NCBI GenBank assembly: GCA_029265815.1
Contig: JAJUGU010000003.1
Span: 1 to 64,000, forward strand
Origin: Anaerolineaceae bacterium
Lineage (GTDB): Bacteria; Chloroflexota; Anaerolineae; Anaerolineales; Anaerolineaceae
Direction of reading: 5' to 3'
Length of the DNA stretch: 64,000 bases
Shown: positions 8,580 through 16,923 of the stretch, in pieces
Layout: each line of letters begins with the position of its first letter
Numbering within the stretch: position 1 is the first letter of the stretch
Notes under the pieces: generated by a model
The model's database searches: none
The model's input: the letters and a program-made list of their open reading frames with translations, nothing else
What the model was told of the DNA's origin: nothing
Position numbers and translations under genes: made by a program

Positions 8580-8914
8580 TAATCCGTTTTCGGGGGTTCA
8601 GGCGGGTGTACCTGTCTAAAAAGATCATCTGCCAGCCCTGAATTGCCGGGCAGAATGATCTCTCCAAATGACGCTTCATAGCGCGCAATGTTTTCTGCCA
8701 GGGCGCGCAGCAGCAACTTGGCTCCCACCGGTGAAAGCAGGATGCGTACCAGCACAGGGATGCGTTTTTGACCAGGCAGCAAACGGCAAAAATCAACCGT
8801 GAGTTCCGAGGGCGTATGGCTGATACGAGCCAGGTTGCTGTAAACCGGCTCTAAATCTTCCGGCAGTTCCATGGGCGGCATCCCATGAGCCGGATTCTTG
8901 GGTTCCTCGTTCAT
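8579..8914 (-). CDS. DUF3467 domain protein
   Basis: The 111-residue protein matches DUF3467: VYSNLARISHTPSELTVDF, then VPVLVRILLSPVGAKLLLRALAENIARYEASFGEI in overlapping parts. Function is unknown. It lies 9 bases after ssb and overlaps the translin start by one base, so the three are almost certainly translated together. The proline-rich N- and C-terminal tails are probably disordered. Confidence 0.85.
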   Translation of the reverse strand: MNEEPKNPAHGMPPMELPEDLEPVYSNLARISHTPSELTVDFCRLLPGQKRIPVLVRILLSPVGAKLLLRALAENIARYEASFGEIILPGNSGLADDLFRQVHPPEPPKTD

Positions 8915-8923
8915 CAGATATCC

Positions 8924-9340
8924 TTAAAAGGGAATTTCTTCTGATGGAGGAGTCTCCCCTTCCTCTTCCATTCCGCTTTCCATTCCGCCTTCCGTCTTGG
9001 CAGATAGGAATTTCACGGTCTGCGCGGTTACTTCGTAGGTTGCCCGTGGTGTTCCATCCTGCCCGACCCACGTCCGCGGTCCGCCCGATTTTGGATCCAC
9101 GGTGAGACGGCCCTCAACCAGCACCAGTTTGCCTTTTTGCAGAAAATTATTGCAGGTTTCGGCAAGTTTTCCCCAGGCTGTAACCTTGAACCAGACGGTT
9201 TCTTTAACAAGCTTCCCTGATTGATCTGTGTATTGCCGGTCTGTAGCCACCGAAAAACTGGTCACGGCCTGACCGGTAGGGGTGTAGCGCATCTCAGGAT
9301 CTCTTCCAAGCCTGCCAACGAGTATCAATTTTTGAAACAT
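8924..9340 (-). CDS. ssb: Single-stranded DNA-binding protein
   Basis: SSB coats single-stranded DNA during replication, repair and recombination. The OB fold covers residues 1-110 (MFQKLILVGRLGRDPEMRYT at the start, VEGRL in the core). The acidic tail ends in EEIPF, the partner-binding tip typical of bacterial SSBs. The length of 138 residues is normal. A strong GAGGAGGA ribosome site precedes the ATG. It is not beside rpsF/rpsR as in many bacteria; instead it leads DUF3467 and translin genes. Confidence 0.95.
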   Translation of the reverse strand: MFQKLILVGRLGRDPEMRYTPTGQAVTSFSVATDRQYTDQSGKLVKETVWFKVTAWGKLAETCNNFLQKGKLVLVEGRLTVDPKSGGPRTWVGQDGTPRATYEVTAQTVKFLSAKTEGGMESGMEEEGETPPSEEIPF

Positions 9341-9488
9341 GGGTTCCTCCTCAAAGGCACGTACATTGAATGGCAGAATATTGATAATTTAATTTTACAC
9401 GAAAAGGGATTTTTATGCCCGAAGGCGCCTTTGTTACTTCTGGTACCCCAAAAAACTTAAAAAGTTTGATGTTATAATCCTGCATAAG

Positions 9489-10292
9489 ATGACTCCTCAA
9501 CGAAAATCATTTTTTTCTGTCATACTTTTAGGGCTGCTTGTCTTAGCCCTTTTCATCGCATCAGGTATTTACTCAACACCTGTTAGCGCGCAAGTGTTGT
9601 ACTTTACACCAACAGCCGATTCCAGCGGTGCGATCTACTATGTTGTCAAACAGGGTGATACCTGTGACAGCATTGCCCTCATGAACAACATTGACGTAGA
9701 AAGGCTGCGCACACTCAACGGGCTCGATTTCGATAAATGCCGCTTTCTTCAGCTGGGTCAGAAGCTGCTCCTTGGTACGATTCCAACTCCTGAGATCACT
9801 GCCGGACCCTCTCCTACACCCACGTCCATCCTGCCCACGCCTCAACCCGCTCAAGGATATGGGTCTATTTGCATTTATCTTTACGACGATGTAAACGGTA
9901 ATGCCATGGCAGAAGATGAAGAGATCGCCAACACGGGTATCGGTGGCGGCGAGATCAGCATCACCCATATGGAAGGCAAATACTCCAACACCGGTACGAC
10001 CCTGAGCGATGGCAGTTCGGTTTGTTTTGAAGATATCCCCGAGGGAGAATACTCAATCAGTATCGCTATCCCCGATGGTTATAACGCCACCTCGGCACAG
10101 AACGTCACAGTGAATTTAAAAGCCGGTGACACCTCGCATATCAATTTCAGCGCCCAGGTCAGCGGGCATATGATCAATATACAGCAAGACGAAGAGGGCG
10201 GATCAGTATTCCTCGCAGTTATTGGCGGCATCATCCTTCTGGCCGGCATTGGCGTGGGAATTTACGCCCGTTACATGATCAGATCAAAGTAA
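9489..10292 (+). CDS. LysM and SdrD-B-like surface protein
   Basis: The 267-residue protein begins with a hydrophobic signal or anchor (about residues 9-30). A LysM domain follows (YYVVKQGDTCDSIALMNNI through GQKLLLG, about 54-97), expected to bind peptidoglycan-type glycans. After a Pro/Thr linker comes a Cna-B/SdrD-like beta-sandwich (SICIYLYDDVNGN, about 125-215), then a C-terminal membrane segment (about 238-262) ending in RYMIRSK. It is probably a membrane-anchored envelope protein. No Shine-Dalgarno sequence is seen, and TATAAT lies 10 bases before the ATG. A hairpin terminator follows. Confidence 0.82.
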   Translation: MTPQRKSFFSVILLGLLVLALFIASGIYSTPVSAQVLYFTPTADSSGAIYYVVKQGDTCDSIALMNNIDVERLRTLNGLDFDKCRFLQLGQKLLLGTIPTPEITAGPSPTPTSILPTPQPAQGYGSICIYLYDDVNGNAMAEDEEIANTGIGGGEISITHMEGKYSNTGTTLSDGSSVCFEDIPEGEYSISIAIPDGYNATSAQNVTVNLKAGDTSHINFSAQVSGHMINIQQDEEGGSVFLAVIGGIILLAGIGVGIYARYMIRSK

Positions 10293-10313
10293 TCCACTGC
10301 AAGTAAAAAACAT

Positions 10314-10347
10314 AAACCGGGATGTTTTTCGCAACGCATCCCGGTTT
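10314..10347. terminator. Terminator between converging lysM and oxidoreductase genes
   Basis: AAACCGGGATG (10314-10324) pairs perfectly with CATCCCGGTTT (10337-10347) around a 12-base loop. It sits between two convergent genes and could terminate transcription from both sides. Confidence 0.75.
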
Positions 10348-10365
10348 CTTGTTGGGGGGATCTGA

Positions 10366-11004
10366 TCAACCTCCGAACCGTTCCTCTTTCCAAATATCTG
10401 CGCGGTTGTGATACCCCGCTTGCTCCCAGAATCCGGGTTGATCGTCACTCAAAAACTCTAATCCGCGCAGCCATTTGGCTCCCTTCCAAAAGTATGGAGT
10501 AAAGAGGTCTTTCTTTTCTGGAATGGCACCCACTACACCTCGCAGCGGATAGCCGTGATCAGGGGAGATCGGCTGCCCTTCGAAGGTCGTAGCCATGAGA
10601 AAGTTATCTGCCAGAACCACCTCAAGCGGCAGATTGGCAGTAAACCCGTATTCAGCGTGCTGCACCACATATTTTGCGCTTGATTTAAGCTTCACCAACC
10701 CCATGTCCAGCAGGGTTCGCACTGATACGCCTTCCCACACGGTATCAAACTTGCTCCAGCGGGTTACGCAGTGGATATCCATCTTAAGCGTCGTGCGCGG
10801 CAGCTTCTGGAACTCCTCCCAGGTTAGTCTCAACGGGCTTTCAACCTCACCCCACACCCTGAAATCCCACGTAGCCGGATCAAATTCCGGTACTGGGCCG
10901 TAATGCAGAACCGGAAATTTCTGAGTGAGAGCCTGCCCGGGTGGAAGGCGTCCTTCGCTTTTTACTCGTTCTTCCTCAGCTTTTCGAGACGCAAAATTAT
11001 CCAT
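10366..11004 (-). CDS. Sulfite oxidase-like molybdopterin oxidoreductase
   Basis: A 212-residue Oxidored_molyb domain protein. The conserved cysteine that ligates molybdenum is in MDIHCVTRWSKFDTVWEGV, residue 79 from the chosen start, and HGYPLRGVVGA is a further family motif. No Tat signal is seen, so it is probably cytosolic, unlike MsrP/YedY. The ATG at 11004 has GAGGTG six bases upstream, which favours it over a GTG nine bases earlier that lies inside that ribosome site. Substrate unknown; YuiH-like sulfite-oxidase homologues are the closest type. Confidence 0.88.
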   Translation of the reverse strand: MDNFASRKAEEERVKSEGRLPPGQALTQKFPVLHYGPVPEFDPATWDFRVWGEVESPLRLTWEEFQKLPRTTLKMDIHCVTRWSKFDTVWEGVSVRTLLDMGLVKLKSSAKYVVQHAEYGFTANLPLEVVLADNFLMATTFEGQPISPDHGYPLRGVVGAIPEKKDLFTPYFWKGAKWLRGLEFLSDDQPGFWEQAGYHNRADIWKEERFGG

Positions 11005-11079
11005 GCAATTCACCTCAAAGTGATTATATCCAGAAATTGCAACTATTAGGGTTCGAGAATGCTACAGATTGGATAAAAA

Positions 11080-11109
11080 TTGACGCATTCCTTTACTTTG
11101 GATTACAAT
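11080..11109 (+). promoter_or_regulatory. Promoter for the GAF histidine kinase
   Basis: TTGACG (11080-11085) and TACAAT (11104-11109) are separated by 18 bases, a sigma-70/A-type promoter about 20 bases before the kinase ATG. Confidence 0.6.
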
Positions 11110-11128
11110 TGATTTGTTGAGGACATCG

Positions 11129-12841
11129 ATGCTGATTTATTCGCAAATTCCTGAGCCAATGGAAAAAAGACTTCTTAAGCTTCACCGTGAAGCGGCTGAA
11201 CTTGTGGGGGAAATTTCCATTGACAGTGTTCTGGAAAAGACTGTAACGATCGCTCTCGAACTTGCCGGAGCCAGCTATGCGGCTATCGGTCTTCTCGATG
11301 ACGAAGGAAAACTCGAAAAATTCATCCCGGCTGGCATGCCCAAGGTTGAACTTGATCAAATTCCTTACCTTCCGCGCGGGTTTGGGCTCATCGGCGAAAT
11401 GATGCATTCCAACACATCCATCCGCATCTCAAATATTCAAAAAGATCCGCGCCATTGCGGCTTTCCTTCATTCCATCCACAGATGATCTCATTCCTTGGG
11501 GTACCCATCTTCCAGGGTAAACGTCAGATCGGGCAGCTTTATCTCACCAATAAGAATCGTGCACCTGAATTCTCAATTGAAGATCAGCGTATCATCGAAC
11601 TCCTGGCTGCGTATGCGGGTGTGGCAATTGTCAATGCCCGCCTGCTTCGTGATTATGTAATGCGCGATCGTACCCTCACCCGTCAAAACGAAAACCTTTC
11701 TCTGCTTAATCAGATGTCTTCAACCCTGGCAACCAGTACTGAGATCGAAGAGGTACTGGATCAGGGATTGACGCAATTGATGGATTATCTGCGGCTTGAA
11801 GTCGGTGAAATCTTTATTAAGTATGAAGACAGCAAACATCTCACCCGCTTCATCCACCAGGGAGAGGCTGTCGACAACCTGTGGAAGCGTGCACAGTTCG
11901 CAGTGGGCGAAAGCACTGTCGGCAGGGCAGCGGCAAGCGGTTCCTCCATCGTGCTCAACCTCACCGAAAATGAATACGCCGACTTGAATCCTGATACCCG
12001 GCTTAAAGGTCTTCACCAGCTCGCCGTCATCCCCATGGTCGGCCGCCGCGGAGTGGTGGGAGTGCTCTGCGTCGCCACCTGCCACCCACAGCCGCTCGAA
12101 GAACCTGATGTGCAATTTGCACAGGCTATCGCTGCCTGGATGGCTACCGCTGTGGAAAACATCCGCTTGAATATTTCCGGCCGCCGCCTTGCCATCCTCG
12201 AAGAACGCGACCGCATCGGTATGGATCTTCACGACGGCATCATTCAATCCATCTTTGCCGTAGGTCTCACCCTTGAGCATGCCCGGCTGCTGCTTAAAGA
12301 AAACCCCGACCAGTGCGCCAGCCGCATTGATCAGGCAATTTCTGATCTCAACAGCACCATCCGTGATATCCGCGCTTACATTCTCGACCTGCGCCCGCGC
12401 CAGTTGAAAGATGAAAATCTGATGCAGGGGATCAACCGCCTCGTTCAGGAATTCCATGCCAATACCCTTCTCGATGTCAATCTTTCAGGTCCTAAAGACG
12501 GTGTCGAGCACCTGCCCGAACCCCAGGCTCTTGCGCTCTTTCACATCTGCCAGGAAGCGCTGGCCAACATCGCCAAGCACGCCAAGGCACATCACGTGGA
12601 TGTAACGGTATGGACTACCGCTGAACGGGTATTGCTCGAAGTACACGATGACGGGCGCGGATTCGACATGGAAAAGGTGAAGCTTACCATCGGCCACGGC
12701 CTTTCGAACATGGAAACGCGCGCTGTCAATGCCGGCGGCGAGGTAGATATTACTTCAGACGGACAAAATGGCACAACCGTGTTAGCCTGGGTGCCGTTTC
12801 CCGAACCTGAATTCCCTTCAGCCGACAAAATGTTCGGCTAA
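11129..12841 (+). CDS. GAF-GAF sensor histidine kinase, NarL type
   Basis: The protein of about 570 residues has two tandem GAF domains (about 35-180 and 200-350), a HisKA_3 dimerisation region with the phosphoacceptor in ERDRIGMDLHDGIIQSIFAVG, and an HATPase_c domain (FHICQEALANIAKHAKAH; DDGRGFD; HGLSNMETRA). It lacks membrane segments and so senses a cytosolic signal such as a cyclic nucleotide, redox state or gas. ATG 11129 is chosen because TTGAGGA lies just upstream; TTG codons at 11114-11117 are less likely starts. No NarL-type response regulator is adjacent, so it is an orphan in this window. Confidence 0.9.
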   Translation: MLIYSQIPEPMEKRLLKLHREAAELVGEISIDSVLEKTVTIALELAGASYAAIGLLDDEGKLEKFIPAGMPKVELDQIPYLPRGFGLIGEMMHSNTSIRISNIQKDPRHCGFPSFHPQMISFLGVPIFQGKRQIGQLYLTNKNRAPEFSIEDQRIIELLAAYAGVAIVNARLLRDYVMRDRTLTRQNENLSLLNQMSSTLATSTEIEEVLDQGLTQLMDYLRLEVGEIFIKYEDSKHLTRFIHQGEAVDNLWKRAQFAVGESTVGRAAASGSSIVLNLTENEYADLNPDTRLKGLHQLAVIPMVGRRGVVGVLCVATCHPQPLEEPDVQFAQAIAAWMATAVENIRLNISGRRLAILEERDRIGMDLHDGIIQSIFAVGLTLEHARLLLKENPDQCASRIDQAISDLNSTIRDIRAYILDLRPRQLKDENLMQGINRLVQEFHANTLLDVNLSGPKDGVEHLPEPQALALFHICQEALANIAKHAKAHHVDVTVWTTAERVLLEVHDDGRGFDMEKVKLTIGHGLSNMETRAVNAGGEVDITSDGQNGTTVLAWVPFPEPEFPSADKMFG

Positions 12842-12842
12842 G

Positions 12843-12871
12843 TTGCAATCCTTTTCTGATTGGACTAAAAT
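12843..12871 (+). promoter_or_regulatory. Promoter for holB, leaderless geometry
   Basis: TTGCAA (12843-12848), a 17-base spacer and TAAAAT (12866-12871) lie six bases before the holB ATG. No ribosome site lies between. Transcription would start at or within a base or two of the A of ATG, giving a leaderless mRNA. The -35 overlaps the histidine kinase stop. Confidence 0.55.
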
Positions 12872-12877
12872 CGCCGT

Positions 12878-13864
12878 ATGAGTTGGGATCTGCTGGGTCA
12901 CGCCTGGGCTGAAAAACTGCTGCAAAAACATATTGCCAATGATGATGTTCGTCATGCATATCTCTTCACCGGCGCTCCCGGCATCGGCCGCCGCAGTCTG
13001 GCTTTGGCATTTGCCCGGGCCATCAACTGCACCCGGCCGCCATCCCCTGGTGACTATTGTGGCACCTGCCGCGTCTGCACCCAAACGGGCAAGATGCAGC
13101 ACCCTGACCTGAGTATGGTAACCCCCGAGGAAGAGGGCGGTATCATCAAGGTCAACCAGATCCGAAACCTGCAGCACAGCCTGGCATTAACCCCTTACGA
13201 GGCTCGTTACCGCATTGCGTTGCTGCTAAATTTTCAACACGCCAACGCCAGTGCGCAAAATGCGCTGCTTAAAACACTGGAGGAAGCTCCCGCAAAGGTG
13301 ATTCTGCTGCTTACGGCTGATTCGGCTGACGCCCTGCTGCCCACTATTTCCTCTCGCTGCGAAATTCTCCGCCTGCGTCCCATCCCCGTAGAACGGTTAG
13401 AAAAGGAACTGCAAACCCGGTGGCACCTTCCGGCGGAAGATGCGCGTCTTTACGCGCACATCTCCAATGGGCGTACCGGACTGGCGCTGCAAATGGCCAA
13501 TGATCCTGAAATCGTGGATAAACGAAAAATGTGGGCCGATGAGTTCTTCCGCCTGCTGCCGCTCAACCGCCGTGACCGCTTCGCCGCTGTGGATGCGCTT
13601 ACCCGCTCTCGTGATACGCTGCGCCTGACCCTGCAGGTCTGGCTTTCACTTGCCCGCGACCTGCTTTTGAACACACACAACATGCACGATCAACTGACCA
13701 ATCTTGATTATCAGACTGAAATAAACGCCCTCAACGCTTCTTTAAGCTCCAGTCAGGCTCTGAATATCGTAAATGAGATCATCACCACCCTTGATGATCT
13801 CGAATCAAATGCCAACCTGCGATTGCTGCTCGATAACCTGCTGCTGGCCATCCCCCGCATCTGA
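12878..13864 (+). CDS. holB: DNA polymerase III subunit delta'
   Basis: This is the clamp-loader delta' subunit, which helps load the sliding clamp in replication. The N-terminal AAA+ fold has a degenerate P-loop GAPGIGRRS (32-40), Arg replacing the usual Lys, as expected of non-ATPase delta'. A zinc module uses C51, C61, C64 and C67. The LLKTLEEAP sensor region and the SRC motif (SSRCEILRL) are present. The length of 328 residues is typical. It follows the histidine kinase by 36 bases but appears to have its own promoter. Confidence 0.93.
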   Translation: MSWDLLGHAWAEKLLQKHIANDDVRHAYLFTGAPGIGRRSLALAFARAINCTRPPSPGDYCGTCRVCTQTGKMQHPDLSMVTPEEEGGIIKVNQIRNLQHSLALTPYEARYRIALLLNFQHANASAQNALLKTLEEAPAKVILLLTADSADALLPTISSRCEILRLRPIPVERLEKELQTRWHLPAEDARLYAHISNGRTGLALQMANDPEIVDKRKMWADEFFRLLPLNRRDRFAAVDALTRSRDTLRLTLQVWLSLARDLLLNTHNMHDQLTNLDYQTEINALNASLSSSQALNIVNEIITTLDDLESNANLRLLLDNLLLAIPRI

Positions 13865-13870
13865 TCTGCC

Positions 13871-14617
13871 TTATTGTAGTGTGCTGCGCAAATTTCTCTC
13901 CAAATTCTGAAACTCGGGTGTATACCTGAGTTCTTCTTTTCGTGGGCGCATCAAGCCCACGCTCACGTCGCGGGCAATGCTGCCCGGGCGCCGCGAAAAA
14001 ACCAGCACACGGTCTGAGAGCAGCAGTGCTTCTGAAATGGAATGAGTGACCATGATCACGGCGGTGCGCTGCGCTTGCCAGAGATTCAATAATTCTCCCC
14101 CCATCCTTTCGCGGGTCAGTGCGTCAAGCGACCCAAATGGCTCATCCAAAAGAAGCAGGTCAGGCTTCTGGATGAAGGCGCGCGCGATTGCCACACGCTG
14201 CGCCATTCCGCCAGAGAGCTGCGAAGGCCAGCTATCGCTGAATCCTTCCAATCCGATCATGGTGATCATTTCTGCTACCCGCCGCTCGATCTCCGCTTTT
14301 TCAATTCCCATGATCTCCAGCGGCAGGGCAATATTCTGCCGCACGGTACGCCAGGGCATCAGGTTCGCCTGCTGAAAGACCAGTCCCACCTGCGGAGGAG
14401 TATCGCTGCCGTTGTAGCGAACCCTTCCAGCCGAAGGTTTGAGTAATCCGGCAATCAGACGCAGCAGCGTACTCTTGCCGCTACCCGATGGACCCAGCAC
14501 GCACAGAAATTCCTGCTCATTCATCTCAAAGTTGATACCCCGCAGAACGTCCAATCCCCCCTTCCGGTCGCGAAAGGTCATGCATAGATCCTCAACTTTC
14601 AGAAACGGCTCGGTCAT
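13871..14617 (-). CDS. ABC transporter ATP-binding protein, NitT/TauT type
   Basis: The 248-residue nucleotide-binding protein has Walker A GPSGSGKS (42-49), Q-loop (LVFQQANLMPW), signature LSGGMAQRVAIARA, Walker B LLLLDEPFGSLD and the H-loop (VTHS). It belongs to the TauB/SsuB/ThiZ group. It is the last gene of a riboswitch-led unit (permease, binding protein, ATPase), 8 bases after the binding-protein gene. Given the FMN riboswitch, it should energise import of riboflavin or a related flavin precursor. It converges on holB with 6 bases between the stops. Confidence 0.9.
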   Translation of the reverse strand: MTEPFLKVEDLCMTFRDRKGGLDVLRGINFEMNEQEFLCVLGPSGSGKSTLLRLIAGLLKPSAGRVRYNGSDTPPQVGLVFQQANLMPWRTVRQNIALPLEIMGIEKAEIERRVAEMITMIGLEGFSDSWPSQLSGGMAQRVAIARAFIQKPDLLLLDEPFGSLDALTRERMGGELLNLWQAQRTAVIMVTHSISEALLLSDRVLVFSRRPGSIARDVSVGLMRPRKEELRYTPEFQNLERNLRSTLQ

Positions 14618-14625
14618 TGGTCGTC

Positions 14626-15669
14626 CTATGGGATGAACTGGTTATTAAAAGCTTTAGAAAGATCCTGTTCTTCGGTTAACAATCCCATCTTTAACAGAAT
14701 GCGCTGCATATTCTCCCACGCTTCCGGTTCTGAATATCCGAGGCGCGCCGCCTGCCAGTGTTCGATGGAATTCAGCAGTACCTGCATCTGCACTTCCTGG
14801 TCGGCATCGGCCAGGTTGTCAACATACTTTTTACAGATCTCGTAAGATTCTTCCGGATGTTCGGTCACATATTGTATGGCCCGCAGCGTGGCTTGCACAA
14901 CTGCCTGCACCAGTTCAGGGTTTTCAGCCAGTGTTTTTTCGTTGGTGATAATTCCATTCGCCACCAGGTCTACCGCATCCGATACTTTAAACAGCACGAT
15001 ATCCTGACCCAGTTTCCGTAACTGCACCGGTTCATTGGCAGAATAAATGACAACCGCCTCGTCTTTATCGGCCATGAGCACTTCCACCTGGTTATAACCG
15101 ATCGAATCCAGCACTACGTCCTTTTCCGATAACCCAACCGAATCCAGTAGGGCAATCAAACCGATGTAAGAGGCGCCGTAGGTGCCCGGAAGACCGATCT
15201 TCTTCCCTTTCAGTTCCGCCACGCTCTTGATGCCCGATGACGTCTTGGCCACAATCCCCACAGGGTATTGCTGATACCAGGCCATAACATAAACAATGGG
15301 CATTTGCTGAGCCCTTGCCAGCAGCACCTGCTCGCCAGAGACCACAGCAAATTGCAGGTTGTTGTTTGCCACCAGCACCGCGTTATCGTTTTCCATGCTG
15401 TAATCGATGCTCAGGTCAATGCCCGCGTCGCGGTAAAAACCCTTTTCGATTCCCACATATAGCGGGGCAAATTGAATATTCGGGATATAACCCACCGGCA
15501 GCGTAACAGGAACAAGTTCCGCAGCCGCAGACTCAGGAACTTCTGTAATCACGCTTTCACCATCTGTTGGAGTAGCGGGGTTTGCCGTGACAGCCGGTGT
15601 TTGGGCTTTGGTGCATGCGCTGATGGCAAGAGTGAGAATTAGAATTACCAGCAAGATTCGTGTTTTCAT
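14626..15669 (-). CDS. NMT1/THI5-like substrate-binding lipoprotein, probable flavin importer
   Basis: The 347-residue lipoprotein has a signal peptide with lipobox ending ISAC (Cys19), so it should be anchored outside the membrane. The mature part matches the NMT1/THI5-like (SsuA-type) binding fold: VTLPVGYIPNIQFAPLYVGI, then GLPGTYGASYIGL, and VIYSANEP. That fold also binds sulfonates, nitrate or pyrimidine precursors. The FMN riboswitch upstream of the unit points to riboflavin, as in the RibY proteins described in Chloroflexi. Ligand specificity is inferred from regulation, not from binding residues. Confidence 0.88.
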   Translation of the reverse strand: MKTRILLVILILTLAISACTKAQTPAVTANPATPTDGESVITEVPESAAAELVPVTLPVGYIPNIQFAPLYVGIEKGFYRDAGIDLSIDYSMENDNAVLVANNNLQFAVVSGEQVLLARAQQMPIVYVMAWYQQYPVGIVAKTSSGIKSVAELKGKKIGLPGTYGASYIGLIALLDSVGLSEKDVVLDSIGYNQVEVLMADKDEAVVIYSANEPVQLRKLGQDIVLFKVSDAVDLVANGIITNEKTLAENPELVQAVVQATLRAIQYVTEHPEESYEICKKYVDNLADADQEVQMQVLLNSIEHWQAARLGYSEPEAWENMQRILLKMGLLTEEQDLSKAFNNQFIP

Positions 15670-15692
15670 GTTTCAACTCCAAAGATATGATG

Positions 15693-16526
15693 TTAATCCC
15701 TGTGGATTGTTTTCCAGCGGGTGATGCGGCGTTCAACGATCATAGCGATTCCATACAAACAGAGTGCCATGAGGATCAGCGTGAAAATCGAAACAAACAC
15801 CAGGGGGGTGTCGTATTGCCCGCGGCCGACGTTGATCAGAAACCCCAGCCCCTGGTCTGAACCTACGAATTCGCCAACCACCGCGCCGATCACCGAAAGC
15901 GTCGCCCCGATGCGCAAGCCCCCAAAGAGCACCGGCAGCGCGGAGGGGATTTCAAGGTAACGCAGTTTTTGCAGCCGCGTGGCGCGCATCGAACGCATCA
16001 GGTCGCCCAGGTTCTCGGGCACCGCCCTGAAGCCGATCATTGTGTTCACCAGAATGGGGAAAAAGACGGTCATGGCACACACCAGGATCTTGGAAAAGAC
16101 CCCCGGCCCGAACCAGATCACCAGCAGCGGCGCGATAGCCACCGTCGGGATCGCCTGGCTGGCGACCAGGTACGGAGAAAACATCTTTTCCAGCAGAGGT
16201 GATTTTGCCAGCGCATACCCAATCAGCGAAGCCAGCAAACTGCCCAGGGCCAGCCCGAGCAGCACTTCATAGAGGGTGACCCACGCGTGATCCAGCAGCA
16301 TGCCGTTCGAGATCATCGTTACCAGTTTCTTCCACACCGCCTGCGGGGCAGGCAGCAGAAAAGCGGGCAGATGACCCCAGTTTACGATTCGGTCCCATAA
16401 AACCACGAAAAGCACAAGCGATACCGCCACCAGCCACCCGTTGCGGCGCGCCAGGTACTCCAGCGCGGGTTTATCGGTGGATTGCAGGCGAAGGTCAGTT
16501 TGTTCCTGGTGATTGTAGTTTGCCAA
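15693..16526 (-). CDS. ABC transporter permease, probable flavin importer (RibX-like)
   Basis: The 277-residue membrane protein has about six hydrophobic segments and the BPD_transp_1 EAA-type loop (MRATRLQKLRYLEIPSALP in its core). The likely start is TTG at 16526, because GAGG in the leader hairpin lies 8-10 bases upstream and no ATG is near. This means the tail of the riboswitch terminator runs into the start codon. First gene of the permease-binding protein-ATPase unit. RibX-type permeases under FMN riboswitches are known in Chloroflexi. Confidence 0.88.
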   Translation of the reverse strand: MANYNHQEQTDLRLQSTDKPALEYLARRNGWLVAVSLVLFVVLWDRIVNWGHLPAFLLPAPQAVWKKLVTMISNGMLLDHAWVTLYEVLLGLALGSLLASLIGYALAKSPLLEKMFSPYLVASQAIPTVAIAPLLVIWFGPGVFSKILVCAMTVFFPILVNTMIGFRAVPENLGDLMRSMRATRLQKLRYLEIPSALPVLFGGLRIGATLSVIGAVVGEFVGSDQGLGFLINVGRGQYDTPLVFVSIFTLILMALCLYGIAMIVERRITRWKTIHRD

Positions 16527-16533
16527 AGAAAAA

Positions 16534-16558
16534 GCCTCGAAATTTAATCTTTCGGGGC
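16534..16558 (-). terminator. Intrinsic terminator of the FMN riboswitch
   Basis: On the minus strand GCCCCGAAA pairs with TTTCGAGGC (one mismatch in nine) and is followed by TTTTTCTTT. It sits between the aptamer and the permease TTG codon. The right arm contains the GAGG ribosome site, so the same hairpin could also block translation. Confidence 0.75.
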
Positions 16559-16564
16559 TCGCGG

Positions 16565-16594
16565 GTACATGCGTATCGTCTACGTTTCATGTAC
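16565..16594 (-). promoter_or_regulatory. Linker hairpin between aptamer and terminator
   Basis: GTACATG and CATGTAC (7 perfect pairs, 16-base loop) lie between the FMN aptamer and the terminator hairpin. It may space the two elements or be part of the switching structure. Confidence 0.45.
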
Positions 16595-16597
16595 TGG

Positions 16598-16724
16598 CTC
16601 TTCTTTTATCCGGACTGTACCGTCGACCCCGGAATTACACCGGATCATGCGCGTATTCTGCGCTCGTGGGTTATCACCACCGATCGGGAATTGAGACTCG
16701 CACCTCGCACCCTGCCCCGAAGAG
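16598..16724 (-). promoter_or_regulatory. FMN riboswitch aptamer (RFN element)
   Basis: Read on the minus strand, the segment contains the RFN signature blocks in order: CTTCGGGGCAGGGTG, CAATTCCCGATCGGTGGT, GATCCGGTGTAATTCCGGGG, CGACGGTA and AGTCCGGAT. CTCTTC (16719-16724) and GAAGAG (16598-16603) form the closing P1 helix. Bound FMN should favour the downstream terminator and so turn the importer genes off when flavin is plentiful. Confidence 0.95.
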
Positions 16725-16742
16725 GACTATTTGATTGAGATT

Positions 16743-16771
16743 ATTTTATACCCCTGGAAAATGGTTGTCAA
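16743..16771 (-). promoter_or_regulatory. Promoter of the riboswitch-importer unit
   Basis: On the minus strand TTGACA (16766-16771) is followed after 17 bases by TAAAAT (16743-16748). A transcript would start about 12 bases before the FMN aptamer. Confidence 0.8.
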
Positions 16772-16872
16772 GCAAATTTCTACGCGGGGTTATTGAGCAC
16801 GTTCATTCAACCTCCATTTTTGGTGCCCACCCTTTTACCGTCAGGGCGCGCATTGAGATATAGCCTACAGGT

Positions 16873-16904
16873 GGGGTACAGCGTGCTGTGCCCCGCTTTT
16901 TTCC
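16873..16904 (+). terminator. Orphan rho-independent terminator
   Basis: GGGGTACAGC (16873-16882) pairs with GCTGTGCCCC (16885-16894) through one G-T wobble and is followed by GCTTTTTT. No plus-strand gene precedes it; the nearest transcript on that strand is unknown. Confidence 0.6.
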
Positions 16905-16923
16905 TCCCCCTTTTTTTTCGTGT

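Noticed and set aside
11720-12457. 245-codon minus-strand frame within the histidine kinase
   Set aside because: It is an antisense shadow of conserved GAF and HisKA motifs.
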